Assembly (NCBI RefSeq): GCF_002836745.1
Contig: NZ_PJAR01000031.1
Coordinates: 1-64,000 of the forward strand
Reading direction: 5' to 3'
Length of the DNA: 64,000 nt
Origin: Glaciecola sp. 33A
GTDB lineage: Bacteria; Pseudomonadota; Gammaproteobacteria; Enterobacterales; Alteromonadaceae
A program made the translations under genes and the position numbers. Positions 8,981-16,689 of the stretch are shown here, piece after piece (position 1 is the stretch's first letter; each line of letters opens with the position of its first letter). The notes beneath the pieces were generated by a model that worked only from the letters and a program-made list of their open reading frames with translations, had not been told where the DNA came from and searched no databases.

Positions 8981-9625
8981 ATGAGTAAAGCTACATATCA
9001 ACCTGACATTAATGATGTCAGGGCCGTTTATCTAGGCGCCGATGATTTAAAAGTTGCGGCGTCAATTTTGTACAATGCTTATTTTGACGACCCTCTTTTT
9101 AATGACATTTTTGAAATTGATCGTGAGGGCTACGAAGGTCGACTGCGTTCAGCGATCAGAGAAGAGCTGAATGCTTTTTGGGATGCTAAACAGCCAATGA
9201 TCGGATTGTTTGAGCAAGGGCGCCTATTGGCCGTGGCTTGTTTAATTAGTCCTGATGCCAGCTTTGGGTCTGGGAGATACTGGCATTGGCGCTTAAAAAT
9301 GTTACTCACTGCAGGCTTTCTTGGCACCAAACAAATGATCTACAAAGAAGAAAAAGTACGTGAAAGTATATCCGCAAAAGACTACCACATGTTGTCATTC
9401 ATCGCTGTACACCCTGATCATCAAGACATAGGCTTAGGGAACATACTGATGCGTGGCATTATTGGCTTATTGCAAGAAGATAATAAAACCGAAGGTGTTG
9501 GCGTTTTTGTCACCTTGCCAAAGTGTTTATCATTCTTTGTTGACGCAAATTTTGAACTCGTAAAAGAGTTAGAAGTGGGTCAAATTACTGGCAAAGTGAT
9601 GTTTAGAAAAAAAATTGACGGCTAA
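8981..9625 (+). CDS. GNAT family N-acetyltransferase
   Basis: The 214-residue protein has a GNAT-type acetyl-CoA fold. Residues ~135-165 (HMLSFIAVHPDHQDIGLGNILM) hold the conserved motif A, a beta strand then a Q/RxxGxG-like loop (QDIGLGN). A variable N-terminal half precedes it. Its substrate cannot be told. The ATG at 8981 is chosen because AAGGA lies about eight bases upstream; the in-frame TTG at 8951 lacks this. The next feature downstream is the CsrB-like RNA on the same strand. Confidence 0.85.
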   Translation: MSKATYQPDINDVRAVYLGADDLKVAASILYNAYFDDPLFNDIFEIDREGYEGRLRSAIREELNAFWDAKQPMIGLFEQGRLLAVACLISPDASFGSGRYWHWRLKMLLTAGFLGTKQMIYKEEKVRESISAKDYHMLSFIAVHPDHQDIGLGNILMRGIIGLLQEDNKTEGVGVFVTLPKCLSFFVDANFELVKELEVGQITGKVMFRKKIDG

Positions 9626-9639
9626 ATTAGTATTATTTT

Positions 9640-9657
9640 TGTAAGAGATATCGTACA
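9640..9657 (+). promoter_or_regulatory. Candidate GacA/UvrY box upstream of the CsrB-like RNA
   Basis: TGTAAG-N6-CGTACA matches the GacA-family palindrome TGTAAG-N6-CTTACA at 11 of 12 specified bases. It lies about 185 bases before the proposed RNA start, the usual distance for csrB/rsm genes. Confidence 0.7.
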
Positions 9658-9826
9658 AATGTGTGAGCAAAAGTAGTTTTGTTTACATAAATTTTACTCC
9701 TCCATTTAAAAAATCCGAATAAAAACAGTGTAAAAAAAATGCACCTGTGTGAAAAATAAGCGAACGATAAATAATTATAAAAATTTCATATATGTAAAAA
9801 AACTAGACTTTGGTATTATATCTTTA

Positions 9827-10128
9827 CCGAAAGGAAATGCCTTCAGGAAGAAAGTGTTAACGGTAACGGAAGGTTTCAGGATGAGGCTTAACAGGATAGG
9901 GAAGATAAGGGACAACTTCAGGACGAAGATTTTTTGCAGGACGGAGTTGCATCAACAACGGAGTCAAGGAAAAGGGACCTGCACATGGAGTGTTGCCTGC
10001 TTAGCAATAGCGGGAAAATAAGGGAAAGGGATGTAATGGATTTATCGGGATGATACGTTAGCAAAGGAACGCTGAGAAGGACGCTCGAAATTTAGATAAA
10101 AAGCAGAAACCGGATGTTTCTGCTTTTT
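9827..10128 (+). ncRNA. Candidate CsrB/RsmZ-type CsrA-sequestering small RNA
   Basis: A ~300-base region has a strikingly G/A-rich plus strand with about 22 GGA triplets, many as CAGGA, AGGGA or ACGGA. Several sit in loops of short hairpins: CTTC-AGGAC-GAAG at 9917-9929 and CGTT..AACG around 10056-10071, both with GGA exposed. It ends in a rho-independent terminator whose loop also carries GGA. These are the hallmarks of CsrB/CsrC/RsmZ RNAs, which titrate the RNA-binding protein CsrA through many GGA sites. The 5' end is an estimate, placed just after a TATTAT -10-like element at 9814-9819; no good -35 is seen, as expected for a GacA-activated promoter. A 90-codon frame over 9749-10021 has a composition set by the GGA repeats and no ribosome site, so it is not called. 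Confidence 0.8.
10102..10128 (+). terminator. Rho-independent terminator of the CsrB-like RNA
   Basis: A 9-bp perfect stem (AGCAGAAAC at 10102-10110, GTTTCTGCT at 10116-10124) has a CGGAT loop and is followed by TTTT. Confidence 0.92.
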
Positions 10129-10216
10129 CATTCTAGACTTTAATTAGTGCGCCAGTGCTCAGCGATCAAGCACTTGAACCGCAACGAAAGCCCACATTGC
10201 AAATGCGCCGTTAAAC

Positions 10217-10522
10217 CTAATTAATTTTGTAAGCAGGTAAATTCATCTCAATAACTGCATTACCAAAACAAGTCATGGTGCCAATGTAGGCGTCAGAACC
10301 GCTGCTGCTGAATTCCAATTGATATATAATTTTCCAATCCAGCTTTCCTCTGTGCGCAGAAATCCGAGTAGAACGTCGGGCCAATGATAAAAATTGAAGA
10401 TCTTGTTTTTCACAGTATTGATTGGCGTATTGAATACTGAATTCTCCTATGCCGCGTAATCGCCAAAATTGAAAGGCAAACAACGCAATGCTAAGCAGTA
10501 TAACTAAGGAACCTAATGTCAT
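10217..10522 (-). CDS. DUF3301 family membrane-anchored protein
   Basis: The product has 101 residues with one N-terminal membrane segment (LGSLVILLSIALFAFQFW). A small predicted periplasmic domain follows with QYCEKQDLQFLSLARRSTRI and the late ATGTMTCFG-like strand (YIGTMTCFGNAVIEMNLP). This pattern matches DUF3301. Function is unknown. Its ATG shares one base with the stop of the DUF3549 gene (TAATG), so the pair is probably an operon. No enzymatic motif is visible. Confidence 0.82.
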   Translation of the reverse strand: MTLGSLVILLSIALFAFQFWRLRGIGEFSIQYANQYCEKQDLQFLSLARRSTRISAHRGKLDWKIIYQLEFSSSGSDAYIGTMTCFGNAVIEMNLPAYKIN

Positions 10523-11577
10523 TAATGCGTACTCTTACGTTTTGAGACTTGCTTGTATAAACTTGCTATTCCATTAGCAATAGGAGTAGGTAAATCAGGC
10601 TTACGCATTAGTTTCAGTAATCCCATTCTGCTAGCTGGCACTTGCACTAGATCTGAATAAATACCTCTGAACAACTGAAAGCTGGGGTCGTGTGCTATCA
10701 GTTTTGAACAGAATGTAATTAATAGAGCTTCATCATTTAATAATGGAAAGTGTCTACCTGCAATAATTACCAAACATTCTGTGTCGGGTTGACCTTCAGT
10801 CAACAGCGCACTGATAAACATGGCAACTTTGTCGGTGCATTGACTGCCTTTTAGTCCTCGCAGGATCATGTGCTGTGTTTCGGCGTACTCAACCGTTGCA
10901 AATAACTCAATTAATTGGTCAGTAAGGGCATCATCAAAGCGCGTGTTTTCTAAACTGCTGCAAAAAGCCGTGAGCACTTGCACTGGCAATGCGGCCAAAT
11001 TTTGATTGACTGCTTGGGCAATATCTAGCTGATTAATATGCACTGCTAAATCCGCTATATCCTGCAGCGCTAAGTCTTGCCAAGTGTCCATCGCCGGATT
11101 TTTTATATACGCAATGGCCTTGTTTAAGCCTTCTCGAGTCGACAAGCGTAAATCACGACGAATAATCGCATTAATATCAGCTAACTGCTGTTGCGATGGC
11201 GTGAAGACAAAGGGGTTATCCGGAAGTTGTCCACCTTTCTCTGCATTCTTTTCCAATTCACTGCCCAATGCGGTGACCACGGCTTCAAGAAATTGGTTGC
11301 GTGCGGCTTGAATAATCAATGAACGTTCATCAATCGGTAACTTAACAAACCAAATGTATTGTTCATGGCTTACTTTCTTATTCCAAAAAACGATCCCAAA
11401 CCAAGCATGCCCTGCACGAGGGCAAGGAGCGGGAAGTTGATGGTTCTCTAAGGAAATGAATGTTTGTGAGTCCATAGACTCTATGCCTCGGCCCATATCG
11501 TAAACACGATAGTCGGTGCCAGCGTGCAGCATAAATTCACTGATGGTATTAATTGTTTGAGCGGTCATATGCGCCAT
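10522..11577 (-). CDS. DUF3549 family protein
   Basis: The product is a 351-residue soluble protein. The N-terminal stretch TISEFMLHAGTDYRVYDMGR with ISLENHQLPAPCPRAGHAWFGIVFW is typical of DUF3549, a family of Vibrio/Alteromonas-type bacteria with no known function. The rest is helical and repeat-like, from about residue 150 to the end. Start could be the ATG at 11577 or the ATG three codons later; neither has a clear ribosome site. It is coupled to the DUF3301 gene by a one-base stop/start overlap, and the pair has been kept together in related genera as far as I recall. Confidence 0.82.
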   Translation of the reverse strand: MAHMTAQTINTISEFMLHAGTDYRVYDMGRGIESMDSQTFISLENHQLPAPCPRAGHAWFGIVFWNKKVSHEQYIWFVKLPIDERSLIIQAARNQFLEAVVTALGSELEKNAEKGGQLPDNPFVFTPSQQQLADINAIIRRDLRLSTREGLNKAIAYIKNPAMDTWQDLALQDIADLAVHINQLDIAQAVNQNLAALPVQVLTAFCSSLENTRFDDALTDQLIELFATVEYAETQHMILRGLKGSQCTDKVAMFISALLTEGQPDTECLVIIAGRHFPLLNDEALLITFCSKLIAHDPSFQLFRGIYSDLVQVPASRMGLLKLMRKPDLPTPIANGIASLYKQVSKRKSTH

Positions 11578-11766
11578 AGGTTATCGATTTGCGGCGTGAT
11601 TTGCGCCTTGATTTGCGCCTTAGTGTAACAAGATAGATAAAATGTACCAACGTATGACAAATAAAAATTATTATTGAGGGCGCATTTGCATTTATCTCCT
11701 CATTGTTTACTTCTATTAACGCTCACTCTTAGTTAAACTGCGGTCGCGCTAATGAGTGCAAAAACT

Positions 11767-11824
11767 AGCGGAATAAATAGCAAAATAAAAGCGGAATAAA
11801 CAGCAGAATAAAAGCGGAATAAAA
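11767..11824. repeat. 23-bp tandem repeat upstream of truC
   Basis: Two near-identical 23-bp units begin AGCGGAATAAA at 11767 and 11790, with a 12-bp third copy at 11813. The last copy supplies the only GGA near the truC GTG start. Confidence 0.85.
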
Positions 11825-11826
11825 AC

Positions 11827-12543
11827 GTGTTAAGCATTTTATATATAGACGACTATTTAGTTGTTGTGCACAAGCCGGCTAATATGTTGGTTCATAAAAG
11901 CATGATTGATAGGCATGAAACTGAATTTCTGATGAAAATATTGCGAGATCAAATCGGTCAATATGTTTATCCGGTGCATCGCTTAGACAAGCCAACGTCT
12001 GGGGTTATATTATTTGCATTGTCACCCGATGTTGCCCGCTTGCTTGCTCAACAATTTGAGTTGCACACTATTCAAAAGGAATATATTGCGGTATTACGTG
12101 GCTTTGCGCCTGAAAGAATAGCAATTGATTATGCGCTCAAAGAACAATTAGATCCGATTGCTGATAAAAAAGCGAAGCAGGATAAAGCACCTCAAGAAGC
12201 ACAAACCGATATGCTTAAATTAGCCGAATTGTCATTGCCTATTGCGGTTGGACGATATCCGGGGGCCCGTTTTTCATTGGTGAAGTTATTCCCTAAAACC
12301 GGCCGTAAACATCAATTACGTCGGCATATGGGGCACATTAGTCATCCCATAATTGGCGATACGAACCACGGTGATGGCAAACAAAATCAGTTTGCACGTG
12401 ATCATTTAAATTTCAGTAAGTTGGCTTTGTGTGCCACCAAATTGAGCTTTACACACCCCTCAACACAGCAACCAATGATTTGTGAAACGGCGTTAGAAGA
12501 TGATTTTCAAGCCCTGGTGGATCTGTTTTATCCGTTGTCTTAA
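11827..12543 (+). CDS. truC: tRNA pseudouridine(65) synthase TruC
   Basis: The 238-residue RluA-family pseudouridine synthase shows the catalytic motif HRLDKPTSGVILFA (catalytic Asp in HRLDK, about residue 54). KEYIAVLRG and the C-terminal TGRKHQLRRHMGHISHPIIGDTNHGDGK segment with the conserved Arg/His cluster follow. The GDTNHGDG segment and the small size without an S4 domain point to TruC, which modifies U65 in tRNA. The start is GTG at 11827, since homology begins at its first residues (ILYIDDYLVVVHKP). The ribosome site is weak and lies in the 23-bp repeat. Confidence 0.92.
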   Translation: MLSILYIDDYLVVVHKPANMLVHKSMIDRHETEFLMKILRDQIGQYVYPVHRLDKPTSGVILFALSPDVARLLAQQFELHTIQKEYIAVLRGFAPERIAIDYALKEQLDPIADKKAKQDKAPQEAQTDMLKLAELSLPIAVGRYPGARFSLVKLFPKTGRKHQLRRHMGHISHPIIGDTNHGDGKQNQFARDHLNFSKLALCATKLSFTHPSTQQPMICETALEDDFQALVDLFYPLS

Positions 12544-12745
12544 TGCACATAAAGCGGGCGATTATTAACCTTATTAAAGGTGGAAGAGTACTTTAGAACT
12601 GGCCTGAATTATTGATGTTGGCGACATTAGCGAAACATGAAAAGTTATGCTAAATTCGTATTTTATCCTTCATCCTTAGCCTATTTATGCATAAGCGATG
12701 GAAATTAAATCAGCGATATGCGCCACAAATAAAAAAGGAAAGACC

Positions 12746-13039
12746 ATGAGTGTCACTGTATTATTAGAAGTATTATCAAAACCTGGATCTATTGATGAGC
12801 TAAAGCAAACTCTCAAAGCTATCTTGCCTGACACACGCGGTTACGATGGCTGTATTAGTGTTCAGGTTGTTCTGAACCAAGACGATCCTTTAAACTTAAT
12901 TTTAAATGAAACGTGGCGATCGCGTGCGCATTATGAAAAATACTTCGCGTGGAGAGCTGAAACAGGTGGGTTAGAGGCGCTAGGTAACATGCTATCGGCA
13001 CCACCATCTATTCGTTATTTTGACCATCAAGATATCTGA
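12746..13039 (+). CDS. Antibiotic biosynthesis monooxygenase (ABM) domain protein
   Basis: The 97-residue single-domain protein has the ferredoxin-like ABM fold: SVTVLLEVLSKPGSIDELKQ, TRGYDGCISVQVV and NETWRSRAHYEKYFAWR. ABM proteins include quinol monooxygenases such as YgiN and heme-degrading enzymes; this sequence does not decide which. The ATG at 12746 is chosen because AAAGGA lies before it; the in-frame ATG at 12698 adds 16 residues without family similarity. It is convergent with the transporter gene that ends at 13062. Confidence 0.85.
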   Translation: MSVTVLLEVLSKPGSIDELKQTLKAILPDTRGYDGCISVQVVLNQDDPLNLILNETWRSRAHYEKYFAWRAETGGLEALGNMLSAPPSIRYFDHQDI

Positions 13040-13061
13040 TATTTTATTTGCCAATGCATTG

Positions 13062-14555
13062 TTAACTGAAAACCAAAGGCGCTAGCCAAACTGATATTAC
13101 GCTTAGGATAATTAACCCGCATATATTCAGTATTAATCCGGCCTTTATCATTTGTGGTATTTTGATTAAACCCGAGGCGAAAACAATCGCGTTTGGCGCG
13201 GTAGCAACAGGCAACATGAATGCGCAGCTTGCTGCTAAGGTAATGGGAATACAAAGTAGTAACGGTGAAACCCCTAACTCCAGTGCGACAGCCGCTACCA
13301 CAGGCAAAAATGTGGCCGTTGTCGCCAGGTTGCTGGTAAGTTCAGTTAAGAAAATAACGAGTGCGGTAGCGGCAATAACTAGGGCGAAAATACCAAAGGC
13401 ATCTAAGTTGGATAAATGCCCGCCTAACCAACTTGCGAGACCACTTGATGAAACCGCCGCCGCTAGACTTAAACCGCCACCAAACAGGATCAGAACGCCC
13501 CACGGTAAACGACTAACATCATCCCAAATCATGACCTTTTTTTGATTTTCATTGCCGCTAGGTAAAATGAACAAAAACAGGGCTGCTGTCATCACAATAC
13601 CCGTGTCGCTTAAAAAATTAATATCAAACAAAACAGAAATCGGTCTTCTGGCTATCCAGCATAAAACCACAATTGAAAAAACCATGGCAACCCGTTTTTC
13701 TGCGGTGCTCATCACGCCTAATTCTTTTTGCAGATCGGATAAGTGGTTATCGACCGATGTGTTCGCAGGAATATTCACGTTAAAGCTCCAATGCGTTAAC
13801 GAATACCAGGCTAAAGGTAGCATGCACAACATTAGGGGCACGCCGACTAACATCCAACTAGCGAAGGTGATTTTGATGTCGTATTGTTCATTCAAAAATG
13901 CAGCAAGCAAGGCATTTGGCGGGGTTCCTACCAGCGTCGCCATGCCACCAATGGTTGCCGCATAAGCCAAGCCTAATAGCATAGCGGTTTGAAATGACTG
14001 GGTTTGCTGAGAGCTTAAATGTTGGTTGTTTTCGGCAATCACTTTTGCAACCGACAATGCGATTGGCATTAGCATCATAGTGGTCGAGGTATTTGTCATC
14101 CACATGGACAAGAGAGCGGCAACCAACATAAAACCGGCAATCAGGCGTTTTCCATCTGTGCCTGCGTAGCTTAATATCACTAAGGCGATCCGTTTGTGCA
14201 AGTTCCAGCGTTCTACCGCTAGCGCTAAAATAAAGGCGCCTAAAAAGAGATAAATGATGGGGTTGGCATAAGCTGCCGTGGTCTCGGCAATACTAGAAAC
14301 ATCTAAAAAAGGAAAGGCGATAATAGGCATAAATGCGGTTACGGGAACGAGTATTGCTTCAGTTGCCCACCAAATCGCCATCCACAAAGCAACCGCCGCG
14401 ACATTCCATGCTTGCGCCGACATGCTGGTTTGATTTGCGCCCAATATCAGCATGAGTACAAATATAGCTGGACCGACAAATAAACCAACAACTTGATAGC
14501 TTGCCTGTTGCGGCCCGGCATCAGGATTATTCGACTTGAGATTTTGGCTATTCAT
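13062..14555 (-). CDS. DASS/SLC13 family dicarboxylate:sodium symporter, copy 1
   Basis: The 497-residue inner membrane transporter of the divalent anion:Na+ symporter family has about 11-12 hydrophobic segments. The first substrate/sodium motif reads T-N-T (MWMTNTSTTMMLMPI, around residue 150); the second reads S-N-L (ELTSNLATTATF, around 405) instead of the S-N-V of copies 2 and 3. VGTPPNALLAAFL and FMLPVATAPNAIVF are the two family PN loops. It is the last gene of the ten-gene locus and the most diverged of its three DASS copies. The ATG at 14555 follows the M14 peptidase gene by 30 bases. Substrates in this family are C4/C5/C6 carboxylates. Confidence 0.93.
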   Translation of the reverse strand: MNSQNLKSNNPDAGPQQASYQVVGLFVGPAIFVLMLILGANQTSMSAQAWNVAAVALWMAIWWATEAILVPVTAFMPIIAFPFLDVSSIAETTAAYANPIIYLFLGAFILALAVERWNLHKRIALVILSYAGTDGKRLIAGFMLVAALLSMWMTNTSTTMMLMPIALSVAKVIAENNQHLSSQQTQSFQTAMLLGLAYAATIGGMATLVGTPPNALLAAFLNEQYDIKITFASWMLVGVPLMLCMLPLAWYSLTHWSFNVNIPANTSVDNHLSDLQKELGVMSTAEKRVAMVFSIVVLCWIARRPISVLFDINFLSDTGIVMTAALFLFILPSGNENQKKVMIWDDVSRLPWGVLILFGGGLSLAAAVSSSGLASWLGGHLSNLDAFGIFALVIAATALVIFLTELTSNLATTATFLPVVAAVALELGVSPLLLCIPITLAASCAFMLPVATAPNAIVFASGLIKIPQMIKAGLILNICGLIILSVISVWLAPLVFS

Positions 14556-14585
14556 TGAGCAAACTCTACCTTATTGCTTGGTCAC

Positions 14586-15827
14586 CTACTGATCACTAGG
14601 AGACGGTTTGTAAATAAATTGCTCAGGCTCGACAGATAGCATTTTTCTCATTAAGGTTTGCGCTGCCGTTTGAGCAACATGCTTAATCAGTTCGCGGTTT
14701 GTATTGTCGCCCATTTCATACGTAATTGAATGTATGTTGTACTCATCTGCAAGGAATTGCTTAAATACCCCTCTGCCGGGGCTAGAACCGGGTGAAGGGC
14801 GAACGGTAAATGAAGACACGGTTGCGTCTTTTAGTTGCTTCAACCAGTCCTCGGAAAAAGTGGCGGGTGCAACAGCATAGTCACTTGGCATGGTGTAAAA
14901 GATATCTTGTTGGGTTGAATGAAAATCTAATGCGAACACAAGCCTTTGTTGTTCAACCAGTGTTTTACTTAACCAAGCTTGTACCTGTTGAGTTTCAACC
15001 TGGGTAAACTTTCCCCAATCTCTATTTAGGTCGGTGCCTTTGGCGTTGTGACGCCAGTTTCCGTTAGCCACACCATCCGGATTAAGATTAGGAATAATCA
15101 TCACATTAAAACGGCTTAAAAATTCAGCATTAAGCTGCTGTTGAGTCGCCAATTCTTGTGCAAAAGAGAGCAGTGCCAAGGCGCCGGTGATTTCAGGTGG
15201 GTGCTGACGGCCAACGATCAAAAGCCATTCTTTGTTTTCAGGTGTAGAATGAACAAGTGCATCAATACCCCGGCCTTCGGTCGACATACCCAGTGCCTGC
15301 AACTTAAAACCAGATTGTTTCGCGAGCGTTTGGCTCCACTCAGCATAAAATGCATTATCAATGACTTCTTGGCCTGCAATATAAAAGTCTTGTTGTTGCA
15401 GTTGTATGTTGATATGAATTGCGTTGTCTATTATGTCAAATGGAAGCGCCTGCCATTGCTTACCGTCAACGCTCATTTTAGGTAGATATCGCGGTTTTGC
15501 TTTTTCACCTTTAATCACAATACTAAGTTGCTGATTTTCAGTGCTCTTGTTGACCACTTTAAATGCATACCACGGGCTTGGGTTAATAGGGCGATTTTCT
15601 GGTTCGCTTAGCAACTCAAATTGGTTTTCAGAGAGTTGTTTACATTGGTCTATTTTGCCTGCTTCAAAGTCGGTTTTAAAGTGCACATTTTTGAATTCGC
15701 AAGCGCGTGTTGAGGTACTAAAACAGAGTGAAAGTGCAGCTAGCGCAATTGCCGCAGCGACTGATTTTGGCGCTCGGCATTTTCTGACAAAATGAATAAA
15801 CGTTGCTGATGAAGTTACTATTACCAT
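14586..15827 (-). CDS. Secreted M14 zinc metallocarboxypeptidase
   Basis: The 413-residue product has an N-terminal signal segment (AAAIALAALSLCFSTSTRA, cleavage near residue 42), a ~130-residue beta-rich domain, and an M14 catalytic domain. Zinc ligands are visible in GRQHPPE (HxxE) and in FALDFHSTQ. NPDGVANGNWRHNAKGTDLNRDWG carries the substrate-carboxylate NR pair, and ITYEMGD supplies the catalytic Glu. The two-domain layout resembles the cytosolic carboxypeptidase-like (M14D) group, which removes acidic C-terminal residues, but specificity is not proven. It starts 7 bases after the upstream hydrolase gene and precedes a DASS transporter, so its product may be a transporter substrate. TAGGG before the ATG acts as ribosome site. 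Confidence 0.9.
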   Translation of the reverse strand: MVIVTSSATFIHFVRKCRAPKSVAAAIALAALSLCFSTSTRACEFKNVHFKTDFEAGKIDQCKQLSENQFELLSEPENRPINPSPWYAFKVVNKSTENQQLSIVIKGEKAKPRYLPKMSVDGKQWQALPFDIIDNAIHINIQLQQQDFYIAGQEVIDNAFYAEWSQTLAKQSGFKLQALGMSTEGRGIDALVHSTPENKEWLLIVGRQHPPEITGALALLSFAQELATQQQLNAEFLSRFNVMIIPNLNPDGVANGNWRHNAKGTDLNRDWGKFTQVETQQVQAWLSKTLVEQQRLVFALDFHSTQQDIFYTMPSDYAVAPATFSEDWLKQLKDATVSSFTVRPSPGSSPGRGVFKQFLADEYNIHSITYEMGDNTNRELIKHVAQTAAQTLMRKMLSVEPEQFIYKPSPSDQ

Positions 15828-15834
15828 TGTTACC

Positions 15835-16689
15835 CTATTCCTTATTCTGTTTATAAAAACCGGATGTCACTAACCAGCTCAATTTTTGTAATTTTAAGGC
15901 AATGGCTGGATCAAGGCCAGCGGTGAAAATATTCCCTTCTGGGGTTTGTTGATACAAGGTGGAGTATAGAACACAAGCCATTAAATACGTACCTGCGTTA
16001 CTTGGATGTTTCCGATCTTTTCGATAGGTGAGTTGAGGCTTATCGCTGGTTTTGTTTTTCAGCCCCAATACATCGGGCACAAATAGGTCAATCTGGGGAA
16101 GCTGCTGTTCAGCAACCCAAAAAGCGACACCTACTGGAACGACCAATACATCGAGCTCATTCGCCAAAGACGTATAAGCATTTGCAAGCGCAATGCCCAT
16201 ATCGGCGTTCCCTTTGTAGCCCCAGGTCATCAGCAGTATGGGTTGCAGGTTTTTGTATTGGATACGTTTTACAGCTTGTTTTATCGTATTCGTAAAGCGT
16301 CGCTGTTTTTTAGGATTAATTGGCTCATTGCTATGACCTTGCAAAATAACGGCTTGCCAAGTTCCTTGCGGCTTTGCTAGTAAGAAATCTAAACTGTCCA
16401 GATGTTCATAAATATGCCCACCAGACAGAGTAGATAATCGCAGTCTATTGTTACCCACTTTCCACTCGCCGCTGGCTCGAAGCAGACTGCCAAGTTGATT
16501 GTGTACGCCATTATTATAAAAGCTAAAGCTATTACCAACAAACAATGCCTTATTTACCTTACTTGTGGGTATCACGGTCGGTTGAATTAAACTCGGTTTT
16601 TTCGCCTGTGCTGAGCCAAGCACAAGCATGCTGCATAAGGTAATAATAAGACATAAAGTTAAGCGTGACGCACCTAAGTGAGTACTCAT
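15835..16689 (-). CDS. SGNH/DUF4886-type periplasmic hydrolase, copy 1
   Basis: The 284-residue protein has a signal peptide (SRLTLCLIITLCSMLVLGSAQA). SGNH-like blocks are: nucleophile Ser in FVGNSFSFYNNG, a Gly in TLSGGH, the ILQGHS block, and a C-terminal RKHPSNAGTYLMA carrying the candidate Asp/His pair. The pattern fits DUF4886-like esterase/acylhydrolases. The start is the ATG at 16689, which overlaps the stop of DASS copy 2 by four bases (ATGA), so translation is coupled. It differs from copy 2 (21569-22426) mainly in the signal peptide and scattered positions. A role in releasing an ester-bound acid for the adjacent transporter is inference. Confidence 0.85.
   Translation of the reverse strand: MSTHLGASRLTLCLIITLCSMLVLGSAQAKKPSLIQPTVIPTSKVNKALFVGNSFSFYNNGVHNQLGSLLRASGEWKVGNNRLRLSTLSGGHIYEHLDSLDFLLAKPQGTWQAVILQGHSNEPINPKKQRRFTNTIKQAVKRIQYKNLQPILLMTWGYKGNADMGIALANAYTSLANELDVLVVPVGVAFWVAEQQLPQIDLFVPDVLGLKNKTSDKPQLTYRKDRKHPSNAGTYLMACVLYSTLYQQTPEGNIFTAGLDPAIALKLQKLSWLVTSGFYKQNKE

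Noticed and set aside
9749-10021. 90-residue ORF on the plus strand
   Set aside because: No ribosome site, odd composition produced by GGA-rich RNA, and it overlaps a much better CsrB-like RNA candidate.
13162-13545. Long plus-strand ORFs antisense to the DASS genes (also at 16678-17034 and 22541-23122)
   Set aside because: They mirror conserved transporter codons in all three copies; composition is that of antisense shadow frames.
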